A DNA stretch of 64,000 bases from Taenia hydatigena (Eukaryota; Platyhelminthes; Cestoda; Cyclophyllidea; Taeniidae), in NCBI GenBank assembly GCA_036345935.2, contig JADWOT020000005.1:19012369-19076368 (forward strand). Reading direction: 5' to 3'. Positions 36,457-51,000 of the stretch are shown one piece after another. Under the pieces are notes generated by a model. The model did no database searches and was not told the origin of the DNA. It saw nothing but the letters and a program-made list of their open reading frames with translations. Each line of letters opens with the position of its first letter. The stretch's first letter is position 1. The translations under genes and the position numbers were made by a program.

Positions 36457-37845
36457 AGTGGGGTGCTTAATTTAGTTTGGTTAAGTTTCACTTTCCCTTC
36501 TCCACTTCTCCAGTTCCTTAGTTCCTACTCCTTTTATCGCTTTCCCCTACTTTTGATACTACAGTTATTTCAATCAAGCGTCACTCGCATTATCGCTATT
36601 AATTTTACCATTGATGAATTGTCAGATTGACATGTTTACCTGGCTGCGGCCTTTGTGTTTGCTGTTGTGCAGCCATGAGGTCATTAGGGTTACTTTCCTC
36701 TGCTCTGCACTTAATTGTCAAATCTGCTAAGTGATAACGTCTCCTCCCCTTCTTACACCTTATAGATATAGGGAATGTAAACTTCTAATCAGTGTCCATA
36801 TCCTAAAAGAGCTGGAGTAATGCAGCAATTTGATGTAGCCCATTGCTTTGATGGTACCGTTGGTTGGGGAAGTTGGGAAAAAGTTACTTCCTGCTCCTAG
36901 TGAGCTCGGATAAAGTAACACATAAGTCATTAATTTATTTGCTGTGAATGCGCCTGCTAGGCGTGTATTTACAGCTTTCTGATGACATCATCCTCTTCAT
37001 TTTTTCTCACCTGGTATCCGGAGTCTTTGCAGAAGAGGCAGACGGGAAGCATTACATAAATAAAGTTTATTTCGTTCCTCTTGGCTTTTTGTCCAGGTGC
37101 CATGCACAAATAGTCCTTAAACTTTTGGAGAGGAGGATTGATTAAAGCAGATCCTTTGAAGGTAATGAAATTGTTACATGCAAATTTATGGTTCTGTTAA
37201 TTCATCGTGACGTGTAGGGGGATTGATAGCTTTTTTGGAAGTTTGTAATGATATCACTCAGTGAAACCTGTTCCTTCATATCTTCAAGTTCACTGTAGCA
37301 AGTGGAGTTTTTAATGACTCTGATTCAAAGGTGGGTGCTTGTTGACAAAGGTGTGTTCTCTATTGGACACTTGTAAGTATCAATATTTTGCTCCCGACTT
37401 ATATCGAAATCTATTACAATCTAACGAGGAAAGCAGGCTTTAATTAGAACCATTCTAAATATTACACTCTATCAATCCAGTAGCAATGATTTGCGAATCG
37501 AGGCTCAAAAATAATGGCGGGTCCCTTATTAGATGTGGATTTCGTTTCAGTAATTGGGGCCAAAAGTGACGGACTTTAGGATAATTACGTGCCAATGGAG
37601 CAGTGTCATAATTTGTGCCAGCTGCCTTTTGCATATCAACTGTGATTCTTGCATTTGTAAGGCTTGGAATGTAGCAAATTTGTGCCAGTGATGATCGAAG
37701 TATAAATCAAGTAACCAATTTCGTTCATTTGGCTACACCGTTGATCTATCAGCATTTAATAATATTTAGCTTAAATAGGTATGAACGAAGCCGTGATTCA
37801 TAACTCAATGAATCCAATGTGGACCCTTCAACATGGGGTATTGTT
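36457..37845. other. Gene-free region after the HSP70 pseudogene
   Basis: Short open frames only, no recognisable domain. Confidence 0.45.
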
Positions 37846-37984
37846 GCGTCCCGAGACTGCCCTGAAGACTCGAACAGAATAGATATGCTCAGCACACATA
37901 TTGGATTGAGGCTGCTGGTATGGCGAAGAAACGATGGCCAACCATGTGGCCCTTAGCCGAAACTGAGAGCTAAACAAACAAAAA
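37846..37984. repeat. TIR element family, partial copy C
   Basis: Begins with the core GCGTCCCGAGACTGCCCTGA and ends with GAGCTAAACAAACAAA, corresponding to the right half of the family. The left half was not found. Confidence 0.5.
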
Positions 37985-39300
37985 AGGTGTCACTGCATAA
38001 TTAGATGAACTTATCACAAAGTTCACATGCCTCTCTCCAGTTCTGAAATGCAGTAGTCGAAGTACTAAGGGATCTGCCTAATTACTGGACTCTGAACAAT
38101 GATTGACTGTTTGAGCTAAAGTTATCTAGGATTGGACTATGCAAATTCAGAAGACTTGCGTCCTGTAATCTTGTTTCAGCCATTTAAAATTGTGATCCAG
38201 TAAATCTCATCATGCGCATGTTGAGCGAACTTAAAAGAATAGCTCCCATGTTACAAATATGTTCCAGAAATTTCACATGTTTCAAAAAGGTCGTACCTGA
38301 GGTATATGCTGAACCATTTGCAAGGGTCTAGATTAGTATACACCTTGATAAGCAAATTTGAAGCCGCAATATAAATGAGGTAGAACCTGGTCTTCGGCTT
38401 CACAAAACCGAGTGTACTGTCACCGTGTCATGGAAGGAATTGAGGCCAAAGATCCGAGTAACAGCTTCACAGGGTTGGGCTTGCACTCGCAAGTAGTTAC
38501 AGGGATGGGCGATAGGTAGTGGGGATTAGGTCATCTTAACATATTTATCCAATCATTTGTACCTATGCGCATATAATGACCAACCGTTAATCATTAAGGA
38601 AAAGAAAGTAACTTATTCTACGTTGGTTTCGGTAATGCTCAGCATACCGATACAACAACAGCTATGCTATATTTGCATTTTGACTACAAAACTTGTTTCC
38701 TAGTGGCAGAGAATCACATGGAGCCGCAGATTTCGGCCACACGGTATGAAGGGTGAATGCGGTGCTCTCGGTGAGTCGCCACTTATTTCAGTTAATCACT
38801 TTCACTGTAGAGCAACATCCAGATCAAAGCTTTGTCATTTTATGAAGATTGCATAACTTAAGCAAAACAGTACAGGAAGTCATTTCAACTTAGTTGTAGA
38901 CAAGAGTGATTCTGGTAAAACCAGATTTTATACATAAGAAAAATACTTCCTATTTTTGAATTGAGTCAATGATAGTAGGAAATAAAAGTTCACCTTCCAA
39001 ATTGGATCAAAATAGAATTGGTGTGCTGATTGCAATTTGAAGACTTTCACACCAAATAGTTGTGCAAGGAATCTACCGTGGACAGGATCTACTACCCAAG
39101 CATAAATAAAGGTACGCAACAGTTTTAACATAGTGGGGGTGGCACAACAAAGGCGTGAAATTAACCGCAAGTACTTTTGATAAGAAACAAGTGCTTTTAG
39201 CAAATGTGGTGTTGCCGTGCATTCAGTTTGGCACGATGGAGTAGTAAGTCACTTCTGTCCACTTAGACCTCAAATGGAGTGATGCTGTTGTAAGACGTGT
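37985..39300. other. Gene-free spacer
   Basis: No gene, RNA or organised repeat recognised. Confidence 0.45.
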
Positions 39301-39428
39301 GTTGGTTCGGTTATGTGGACCTAGCTGGCCATTTTGTCTTCGCCGAGTGAGCAGGCCTCTGGGTTATGCCGAACGAATGCTCAAGCATTATGTCCTCTTT
39401 TGCCTTTAGGGAAGTCTCGGCGCGCTAC
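39301..39428. repeat. TIR element family, partial copy D
   Basis: Starts with GTTGGTTCGGTTATGTGG and GGCCTCTGGG, like the left end of element A. It then carries the family core in inverted orientation (TTTTGCCTTTAGGGAAGTCTC). A 79-codon open frame overlapping it is not a real gene. Confidence 0.5.
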
Positions 39429-40435
39429 AACTGTAATCGCAACCCTCTCATTTTTTTCCATTCAAAGCCAATATGAGATGGCTAGCATTTATTGTAAACA
39501 GAACCTTTCTGGTGGAAAAGAAAAGTGGCGACTACACCTTGCCATAACTGTCAAACTTCTTCACCAAGTTTGAACTATCATCATCAACTATAATCTCTGC
39601 ATATTGTCGAGGACGTCTCCTTGACATGTCGGCCATAGTTATTGGAAAAGGTCCCAACTACAACCTAAGAGTAGTTGTGTAAGGAGTCAAAATTCGAAGC
39701 AAATGATGTGGGCAATATTCATACGAAGCTCCTTGATGTATGAATCTGGGAGCAGTCCTGTTGGAACGTGTCTGGTCTGCATCCCGAAGGTCAAGATGGG
39801 CTTCAAGTCTGTTACTTGGGGAAGCTCTGATGTGTTTAAAGAAGACGTATTCCCTTCTACTCACTGAAAACATTCAAGAATCTACAACTCCCAAATTTTG
39901 CTTTCCAGTTCTCCCAACTTCAACGCTTGGCAGCACTACGTTGATGATGTCGTTGAAAGGATCACAAACAAATGCATCTACAATGGGGAAATCTAGCATT
40001 GAAGACCATCCGATTCAAACTCTTACAATATGGTATAAGAAAATGTAAGCATTTTATATTTTTGCTCAAAGCTTTATTGCTTATAGGTAAAGAAACGCAC
40101 AATGAAGTTATGACCGATAAATTACACCGGATGTGACAAAAGATGGAGGCAAAGAGGGAACAGCAACGTTATTCGGAGGGCAAAATGGAGCAAATAGTAC
40201 AAACTGTCAAGCAAAATCGATTTGATATAAACATTGAGTGCAAATTTTGTGACAAAAAGGGAAGGGAAAAGGAGGTTGGAAAAGTATCAAATGGCCTAGG
40301 AAGCGTAATCAAGGTAACTTTAAATTTGTTCAAGAACCCAACAAAGGCGAGGAAAGAACGCTTGATAACAAAGCATCATAAATAAAATCACGAATCTCAG
40401 ATTAATAAAGTTACAGTCCATTCAGTCACCTCCCA
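39429..40435. other. Gene-free spacer
   Basis: Open frames of up to about 100 codons without recognisable domains. Confidence 0.4.
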
Positions 40436-41175
40436 CCGAGAAATTGCTTCATTCCCAACACATTTTCACATTTCCATTTAACAATTCATTAAAAGCTCAT
40501 TCCTCTGTACCCTATTCATTTCCTCATTCAATCCTTCATAAGCTCAGTTCTTCCTAGAATACTTTCTTCACTCATCTACCTTACTCATCCAGCCTTCCAT
40601 TCATTCAACCACACATCCGATGTAAATTTATTTGTTGCCAAATCATGCTTCCAGTTCCAATTTATTCACTTCCAAACCATTCATTGATTCATTGAATTCT
40701 CCCAACGAATTCGTTCCGCCATTCCCCACCCGTTCTGCCATTTATTGGTGCTTCATTTATTTGTGCCTCAATTACCTATTACTCACCTCCGATTCATTAA
40801 TTTAGTTCTTATGCGCTTAGTTGTTCCCCATTTACTCATTCCTGAAATTTTTTTGTCTGTGCTTAGTGCGTACTCCCACTCTTTCACGTTCTTTCCTCAC
40901 TCATTTTATGCATCCCCACTTCTAACATTCATCCACCATCAATTCACTGAATCGTTGAATCTTACAGATTCATTTATTCATACCCAATTCTTCCATTCGC
41001 TGGCGATTTATACAATCCAAATATTTTTCATTCGTTCTGCCTGGTTTTATACTCACTTAGTGATCCACTTATTCCTGATCAGTTCGTTCATTCGCTCGCG
41101 GTCAGTGCATTTTTCCATCCGGTTATCCACTCCTGATTCACTTACTCATTTGCTATCCGTTCGCACAATACAGAT
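40436..41175. repeat. Second degenerate TTCA-rich region
   Basis: Scattered TTCATT, CATTCA and CCATTCATTCA words over about 700 bp, similar in texture to the halo around the 33.3 kb array but without a perfect core. Confidence 0.5.
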
Positions 41176-41289
41176 TCATTCTATTTTTAACTAAAAATTA
41201 TTCGCCGTAGCACTTTAAAACTTATTTAATGTGGATGGATTATTACGGCACTTTGTAATCCTTTTAATTAAATGGATAGGAGCACGTAC

Positions 41290-41540
41290 CTATTCGATCG
41301 CCTACGAATAGACCACCAGCAGAGGTGATGTCAATGCTCAGGGCAGCTATGACACTACCTCTCCTCCCAATTTGTCAACTTTTCAACGCCTTCGAGGATG
41401 ACTCGGACAATACATTGATGGCAGCGCAGAACGACGTGCCTGACAGAATGACAGTACTCCCCTGGGTCTCTAAGTTGCCATGTATTTAATTGGGTTGGCT
41501 ACGACCAACCAGATCTTTAGCGCTTCAATATAATGCTCAA
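41290..41540 (+). repeat. Diverged interspersed repeat, copy 1
   Basis: About 250 bp collinear with 43432-43690 in direct orientation. Shared landmarks are TCGCCTACGAA, GACCACCA/GGCCACCA, CATTGATGGC, GTCTCTAAG and CCATGTAT. No intact reading frame is shared. Identity of the family unknown. Confidence 0.6.
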
Positions 41541-42097
41541 CTTATTTGTTCCATGCCTTATTCATCCCTTCATCGGCGACCGTTTCTTTTATTAAAATGC
41601 CGTGCGTAACACTTCACCGAATTTAAATCATATTTCTTTACTCACTTACAAGGCACGGACTCTCAATTTTCAATGCCTAATGTATGTATCTACCCATCAG
41701 TGCCACAACTTTTCTAGTCGGTGTCAATGGCATTGTTCTGAAGTTATCACGTAAAAGAGAAACACCTTTTTCCCATAGAGAAATAGACAGAGATATGATA
41801 AACGAACCATAAAAATCAAAACCTCCCATGGTTTTACACGGAATGACAGGGCCAGATAAATAGCCCACAAATCTTACGCCCACACAAAAGACCTAACCGC
41901 CTTTTTAAAGTGCGGTTCTTGACATCGGCACAGTGATTCAAGTGGGCTAGTAATAGCGCCTCGTACGTGCAATAAGCGCCGTCAATATATCACACCTATG
42001 TACACAATATTGTGGACGCCTTGACGGGGTCACGACAAGGGCAGCAGCAGCGAGCATACAACAAAGGTTCACAGAACAATCAATAACAAAGTTGAGG

Positions 42098-45000
42098 TCA
42101 GTCGTTGTAGTCATGATTTGCCACACCATCAGCACAATGTGCCACCACACCAACGCCACCAACGCTGATGTGAGACATCGTCGAGAGCTGGCGCCTGGAT
42201 ACTCGCGCCTCCGAAACCGCCTTCAAACAACGAACCGTTCTTGCTACAGTGACAATTACTACCACCCCAATGATATGCGGTACAAAGAGAAACTTCATCC
42301 ACAGCGCAATCGAGGATTTGAATCCGAGAAGATGGAAGGGAGCTTGTGCGTACTCCATGATGAAGTGAGTGACAAGTAGGGTGAAGATATCGTAGAAGCA
42401 CTGCAGACTCGGCGACCCAGCTCCCAATACAAGTGGACGGACATTTCGACGCCAAGCTCGGGAGGTGTACGTGAAAAGAGCAAAAGAGGGAAACATGAGG
42501 TAGTAGCCGGGGTAGAGACCGTGCCAAAATGCAGAGACGAGGAAGACGAGTATAGTGCGAACGCGCAGCGGGGCACGAAGGTAGACTACCTCACGTAACC
42601 ATCGAACCGTCCCAATGTTCCACGCGTCGATTAGGACCTTCAAGTTGGGCGCAGTCTCAACTTCGAAGAAGTCAAAGTTGTGCACGTTGGCCCAAAGGGT
42701 AGTTCGGGTTTCGGGGTCAACTCCGGTGTAGCCGTTGCCTGCGCAGATGCCCAGCATCTCGGCTAGACACCAACCGAAGTAGTACTTTAAACGGGCGACG
42801 AAAAATGCCGCAACCATGTAGCTCGTCTGGCCCAATAGCGAAAGCTCCTAAAATTGTGACAAATAGTACCTTTCCTTATCTTTGGGAGCGGCGCACAATC
42901 GGCCCCGTTAATATGCAATCTAGTTCAAAGCAGAGTTAATTGTAAGCTTTAACTAACTGTGGTTTCGCGAGCGAAATGAAAATGTAGTCCAAGTGACTTG
43001 CTGAGTTCACGGCAAAAAAAACTCGAAACATGGCAAAAAGAACGCAGACGAGGGACAAGGAAAACAGTGTTAAAAAAGAGGGAAGAGTTAAAATGGCTGA
43101 GTTAACTGCAAATAAGCAAACAGATACAAACAGCGACAATGATGTTCTTACCTGCCGTTGTTGTACGGCCTCGCTTCAAAGCTACCCTTGAATGACAAAA
43201 AGGCAGGGTTCAAGGGAAAGACGTCAAATCAACTAGCCTTATCAATACTTTAAAGCTTAAGGTCAACGCACGGAACAATGTGGTAAACCTCACGATGAAT
43301 TTGACAAACAAAGCGACATAGAGGTAGCTTTACTAGAAGGTTCGATATCGAAGGGAAGTTACACTAACATCACGCCGTTATAGTATTTTAATGTTTGTTT
43401 CACTTCAGTCAAGTGAATGATCATGCAGATTTTTTAATCGCCTACGAAAAGGCCACCACGCCGGTGATATGATTGTCCACGACAGCTACATTGCTAGCCC
43501 CCCTCTCAACTCGTATAGTCGTCAACGCATTCGGGGAATATTCCAGTCCTCCATTGATGGCGATGCAAAACGATGTGTTCGGCAGAATGTGGCAGTTTTT
43601 GCCTACGTCTCTAAGACGCCATGTATCTAACTGGATAAACTACAGACAACTAGACCTTTGGTGCGCCAATACAACGTTCAGTTTTACACCACGGCAAATG
43701 AGAGGGAGAACCTACATTTAATTAGCTAACAACTTTTCGGAAAAAGTCAAATATGAGCAAAAACGAAAAGCCTGACATTCTTGTATTGAGAGAGTCTTAT
43801 AATAACCGCCATACAAGGCTGAGGAGTGCTGAAATGAAATTAGAGGACGGTAAAGCAATGAAATTGAACCAATGGGCTAAACTTGACTTTACACACTTCA
43901 TGGCTGAAATTAATTCCGCGTTTATTTGCTACGAAGAGCAAACGGCGAAATAACTAGACTCGCAAAAATAGCCAGATAAATAATTTCACTTTCATTTGCT
44001 AGCAGGGGATGTAACAGACGAAAGTCAACACCGCCAGCGAACCCGAAGTTCATTTCTATGACATTGAATTATCATTGAGACCGCCAAGCACAATACTCAA
44101 AGCAGAGCAGGAGTCACGCAACCAAATGGTATTAATCTTAACTACACGCATTACTTAAAGAAAATTTCGATCTTCTGTGGATCGATGAAATCAGCCTTTC
44201 TAGTCCTCGGATTCTTCTGCAGCAAGTATGTCTAATCCCATCCAAGGGGATACCCCTTTGGCCATAAGGGCCAAGAAGTCGGATTCAAGAAAGACTCTGG
44301 GTAAGTAACCTCAATTTTAGACAGAACTTCTCCTTGGTGGTGTGGACTACCCTCACCATTCGACCAGATCCAAAATGCATCGGACAAATGTGTGGGCACG
44401 TGCACATGAGCGTTGATTTCGCGGTCTCGCTTAACCAGCTCGTGTGCATGCAATCTCACAAGGTGGTGAAATGAGGGGGTAGAGGCAAATTGGAGTGCGT
44501 AGCGTGGGCGTATGCACACGCTTGTGCATGATGCAAACGGTCAAAACTCTGATACACACAACTATCGCATACTAATACGTTCACCTCCACCTCCGAATCC
44601 AGTGTCGCACATGTGTGACGTGTACCTTGAAGGTTTATGACGTCCCGTTCCACCTATATATTGCGAACCGATTGGTGGAATTCAAAGCCACTAAGTGTAT
44701 CCATTATTTTACTAGTCTCAAGAGGAATAATTTTCTAGTTCCCGATCAGCAGCTGAGGTGATCAGTTAACGCGGTGACGCATGATTTTCCACTCCACTTC
44801 TTGAAGCGGACATGCTAGCAACAAGAGTGTTGAGAAGTAATTCTGCGTCAACGCCTTGTTAGAATGCTTTGTTAAAAGAAAGCATGACAGGAAATAATCA
44901 TGGGCTAGCACTTCACTGATGGGACTAGAAGAACTGTTCGAAATGGAAGTCAAAGTTGTCAAGAACGAAGTCAAGGTAGCATAGGCAAAACATTTCACAT

Positions 45001-48000
45001 CTCGTTAGCAAAATTTTGTCTACACCGTGTTTTATGTAACTAGCGTGTCAAACACCCTTTAACTTGAATTTCCTTCGGTTTAGTCTTAACAGTGTTTTTA
45101 GGGGTGAGGCCACGGCGGTTAACTCAACCAGCGTAAATGCCTTTTAAAAAACCAAACCGCTTAAAACAAAGAAGGCAGAAAAGGTAGTGAAATGGACTCC
45201 AATTACGCATGAATCAAGCTGACAACCAAACGCCAGCAGGCATTCCTCACCTCCCCGAAGATCACTGTTCCATCTTGCAGTTACAATGAAAAATGCCAGC
45301 TGAAGCAAGGGACACTTATAAGGTTATTACATATGCAACAAACCAAACTACGTTGACGTTTCACTTAAACTATACTCCTATTCTGTCATTTCCACATCAA
45401 ACCCGCCTCCTTGCTTGCAATTTTTTGCCAAACTTAGGAGGAAGTAAAAAACCGTGTTGTCTTTGAAGTACCAACGAACAAGGCGATCTTTAGGAGTTGA
45501 GGCAAGGGTGGATAACTGAAAGCTAAATAGGCTAACATTACAACTTCATCAAATCACCCGAAATAAATGGGCCAAATTAGCCCCTCTGAGTTCGCTTCTG
45601 ACATGCATTACATTGGATTTTAAGGCAAATTCAAGCCCAATGAGTTGACAAATTCGGCCAAAATAAATAAATATGAAATAAAATTGGATTCATTATTGAT
45701 GAGGAGAGTTATTTGTAATCAAAGGAGCACAAAGACTTTTTTAATAGGCGAACCTTCTAGTAGACCAAATATTGCACGAAGGGTAATCAAACTTCGAAGA
45801 TCGGCCTTAGAAATTGTCTATTAGCGGGTCAAATATAGTCTTCCCAACACAAGGCTACTTTGATCTAAAAACAAGATCTAATATTTTACTAGCTAAAAAC
45901 AACCATTCAGATAAAAAACCACCACCACTGTCACTGCTACAAGCAGTCACCCGCAGCTGAAAGTAAAATTGCGGCGTTAAGAGTACATTCCTGTCGCCCT
46001 GCCTGCCACGTTGCGTTTTTACTAACGTTGAGGCCCATAAGCAAGACTCGTGCCAAGTAACACGGTACAGCGTTCCGAAGGGAAATAAGGTCCACGATTC
46101 AACTCACATTCCAGACAGAGACTCTGATCCGTACAAATGCGTAAAAAACTGCCCCCAAATTTCGCCTTATCTTTTCAGCGCATTGACTGCAAAAGGAGGC
46201 AGAGAGAAAACGCATTACTATTTGGAAGCCTAGCAACGCCAGGAGAGGAGGGGCGGTGGAAGTAGTAGTAGTAAGAGTAGTGAGGGTTAGTGGACACTAG
46301 TAGTCTCAAAGGGATACCTTGCAAATAAGATGAACGAGAGGAACGAGACTGCGTAACACACAACAGGAAATCAAAACCCAAGTGCACACATACACACAGG
46401 CACAGTATGTTTCTAATCCCACAAGAGGAAGGAAGGGAGGGGAGAGAACGGAGATATAAATGGTAAAAGCAAAACAGAAACGGACCAGGCCACATACCAA
46501 CGCAACGCACCACAGCCCGGATGAGCGCGCGCACGCGCACTTTCGCCATGAGACGCAGTGCCTCTGCAAGTGCTGCCAGTCGCAGCTGCAGCTGAGGCAG
46601 CATAACGACAACAGGAGGTAAAAATAACAACAAGAAGGGGGAAGCTTTGCACATCCCCCACCCCAACCAGACAGGGGAGACAATAAATTTATCCCTCTAC
46701 TCGCCTTTCTCAACACTGAACCGTGACAATACTGCTCGCAGCAGGACCGAACTCGAAACAAACTGCACCAATGATCGCCCTCAAACTCAGATCCTGGTGA
46801 ATTAACATATGCAACAGAACAATTAATTATCATAATCTGATTGTGGGGACATAACTCCCTCGGGTCTATGAGTGTGCGTTTCTGTGCATGCATGTGTCAA
46901 AATCCCTCTCGTTCGCACAGATTAAAAAATCAGATTCAAGCAGCGAAATAAATTCCGGACTCACATTTTCGTTTGTAAGTTCCCAAAGCTGAAAGCGAGA
47001 TAAAAGCAAGTAGCGAAGGCGTGCTGTTCACACGATTTCGCACAGTGTGAGTAAACCTGCAGTTTGTTGAATCCAATTATTTAAATGTTCGAATTGACAG
47101 CCCACAAAAGCGAGGTTGTCAGGCTATGGGAAGCACTGAAGGAATGAACGCATGCCTGAACACCTTTCACTCTTAGACTCGGCGTCAAGTCGATTGAAAA
47201 TGGCCCCATTAGTACGAAATGGCTTTCGAAATCGTAAAAAACAAAAAAAAGGTGCATCACTCAACGAAATGTATAGCTATTTTGAGGCAACTCATTCAAA
47301 CTCGTGGTTTATCATGTGTAAAAAATAACACGAGTTGAGAATTAACCCCCGAAAGATATCTGGGTGAAATTGCGCTGCTCGTGACGTTTCATCATTCAGG
47401 ATCCGAAAGTGCATCATTAGAAACTATGCGGTGCCAACAAAATTGGCTTTTCCATTATTTGTGGTTCATTTTCTCCAAAAATACGAAAACTCACGTGTAC
47501 TCCTAATTAACTAAGTCAGGAATTGTGCCGAACCAACGTTGGATCAAACGCAAACATTTGTTTACAGTCGAGGACCAATCATGAGATGGAGATTATTACA
47601 GGTGGGAGTACTGGACAAGGATTGCCGTACCTCTTGAGGCGGAAAACAATTTCTGATGCAAAATGGAGGGAAGAATGAGCAAGATAGGCTTTTGTTGTTA
47701 TCCATTCTAGCGAGTACACATCTTGACACCAAATGTGAGACGCAAGTCCCACAACTTCATGGTAATGCCTAAGCGCAAAAAGACCATCCAAGATTGCTTG
47801 ATAAGGTCGGACGTATATAGCAGCATGCCCCAGACTGACAAATGGTGAGAATTATGGGGTGATTACGCATTTCCTAAACGACTCCTTGCGTTTGGGGATC
47901 AAAGCCACAGAGGCAATGCAGCAGACGTAATTGGCTACACACTTTTGGGAATCAAAGCAGTACACGGCACTGTTTTACTTAACCTAGACGTTTTACTTTG

Positions 48001-51000
48001 AGGCCCTGGACAAAGGAAAGACTTTTAGTTGGAGACAAAAACGAAAACAAACGTAAGGATTGTTTTAGAATGTTAACGTCAGTAGGCTTTTGGCGACGCG
48101 ATTGACTAAGTTGAAATGATATAAGTGGGATTTAAGGGGAAAGATATATCACGAGTCACAGGAGGAGGCACATCGCCATGCAAAGACGCTGCGGAAACTC
48201 GAAAGGAATGTTTTCAGGTTCTGGGTGAAACCCGTACTACGCTCGGTACCAGTATTGCCTACATGAATCTCAAGTCTTGGCGAACACGCTTGTGTGCTAT
48301 GGCTGCATGAACTTTACCCTCTACACCATGCACACATATTGCACACCCTCTTCATCAATTTTTCGGTCAGATTGCACCAATGTAGGCAGGAAATGAAATA
48401 CAGGTAAACACACCCATACGTGTTCATAGAAGTGAGAGAGAGGGAGAGGAAGGATAGGGAAGAGTGAGTTGTCACCCATGCAAAGAGGGTGGTTGGCCAA
48501 ATCCTAGCAGTCTCCGGCTGCCGGCTCGGCATGCCTACACACATGAGCATGACTCATGCGCCTATCCAGTGAGCGTCGATGACAAAGAAAATGAATGAGT
48601 GAAATAGCAGCGTTTTTACGGAAAAAGCAGCCACGTCCACGCAGGAGTCGCACAACGTCCCCGACGGGCCAAAGCTGGAGCACACTTGCGAACGTACAAT
48701 TGCAATTTGGCCATGGCCATCTCTCGATATTGTAGTCTCATAGTTTACGATTGTACTTTGAATGAACATTTAAAGATAAACAGTGTTGTAACAAAACGAG
48801 ATTCACTTGATGCATATTCAACTAGGTGGGATCCCCAGTGTTCGCGCATTCCAGCGCCGTCACAAAGCCGGCAAACCATGGCTAATTCAGTCAAATTCGT
48901 ACTGGTTTTGGATATGGAACATGTTGGTTAGCGCTCTAAAGCATTCCTGAATTCGTAGTAAGCCATTTCAATGGGGTTGAAGGTGCACAATAAATGCATG
49001 GGAAGACTGAATGTTAATCTGCGGGTGCCAACCAGGCCACGCAATTCAACAATTATTAAACTGTATCGAATCACCGGGCATTGATATTGGTGTAATGGAA
49101 TGTTTCCCCTTAGATGATTTCAACCTTGATCAGGGTTAATTTTGAATCCAAAACCTTACCCGTCGTGGTCAATGAATTATTAAAAACGCACGACATTTTA
49201 TGTATGAGCTACCTTGGAACATTGGCATTTCATCATCGGTGTCAGAGGCCAAAACTGTCCCGATTTGCAATAACCTTTCTAGAAGCTATCATCTGGAAGC
49301 TGATCGCACACACTGAGACCCATGCAACACAATGAAACGTTTCTTGAAATAAGGACACGGTTTAAAGTGGATAGTGCAAGTTGGCGTAACCCATTCTAAC
49401 AGATTGTTTTGATGGAATAAATTAAACAATGCTTGAATTAGCAACGCTTAACAATTACAAGGCCATTTACTACTAAGAAACTGAATAGATTAAATAACAT
49501 TCCATGTCGCTCAAAACATTTAATTGCCCAACGCACCACGAGTTTCAGCAGTGCATTTTTGAGACTGAATTTTTCTGTTGCTATTGCCCATGGAACAATG
49601 GGTGCATTCACTTAAATGTGCACGAGCATTTAGTAACGAAGCTTACTTAAACCTTTAGACCAGTGTTGGCCATGTTAGGAACTGATCCCCTTTCGCCAAT
49701 AGTAACTAGCTTTGCTGATGGCGCTTCAAAGCTAGAGGCAAACAACAATCTGGCCAACGACGAACGTAGGAGGGGACCCACTCCGCCTTGTGGATACGAA
49801 TTGCAACCAAATAAACTCTAGTTGAGATCAGTTAGACATTTACCATGGGAGTTGGAATAGGAAAAAGCTAAACAGGTGAAGAGCCTTTTATGGCAATAAC
49901 TAACCCAAAGTAAGGTAACAGTATCAAAAAATTCAGTTGGTTATTTATCAGCCCGAGATACTCCAATGCATGCCAGACAGCAACTCGGGAGTCCTGACAT
50001 AAATAACATGGAAGGGGCATATTTTATATTCATCTTCGAAGAATACCCACCTCAAAAAAACTGGGAAAGTGAATGGGATGATTCAATAACCTACCCGTTC
50101 AACTCAACTTAGACCTTTTAAATTTAGTGTTATAAAAATGCAGACTACCGTAACAGCCCTACCGCAGCACCAAGTAACAAATGCCTTCTATCGTTACTCA
50201 CAGTGGACACTGTGTGTACGAGAAGGGTGATGATCGTACTTCTCACGAGGGCATCAAGTCCGCAAATGCTTGTATCTGTGGAAGACTCAACATTAAAGCC
50301 CTTAACTGGAATGGATGTAACGCGGCGGCTGCCATGCCACAGTTTGGGCAACTATTCCCGTGATCATTCAGAGGTTAAACGCCATGTGGGAATGATAAAC
50401 GCAGCAACTGTGAAAAGTCGGCCCACAGCGAGCATCCAGGATGGTTCAGCTATATTGACTCATCTTGGATTCAAAACTATTCTAGTATTGTCTGAACGCC
50501 GAAATGAGTATTAAGTGTGACAAGGGCCTACATGGGAAAATGAACACAGTACCCATTCCTCAAAATTCGCTCCTTCTGTGCCTAAACCCAAAATTTTCCA
50601 TTTGGCTTGAATGATAGCCATTTCCAACGAGAGGCACAGAGTGGTAGAAAATGTATAAAAGATTACTTCTAAGAGTTTACTTTTACCAAGGATTGCCCTG
50701 CGCCGAACGGAGTGATCAAAACAATAAAAGTACATTACTGATGACTCGATAATTTAAATGCGTTTGGGTATGCAAAACGCTATCCATAAAAGCCTTCGCC
50801 AGCATAGTGGAATTAAAAAAGCCCTACAACTCAGGCAGTAATGAAAACCGTTTCAATAATTTTGCTACATAGAATAGTGACTAACCTGAAAGGCCCCATG
50901 ATTGATAAAAGTGACAGGTATGCGGCTGAACAATACCGCGTAGGTGAGACCATAGGCCGCCAAGCGCAGACTAAGGTAGAAGAGCCGACGCAAGGGGATG

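Noticed and set aside
46175..46893. Overlapping frames of 163 and 195 codons inside the MBOAT intron
   Set aside because: Low-complexity hydrophobic composition, several overlapping frames, no motif or splice support.
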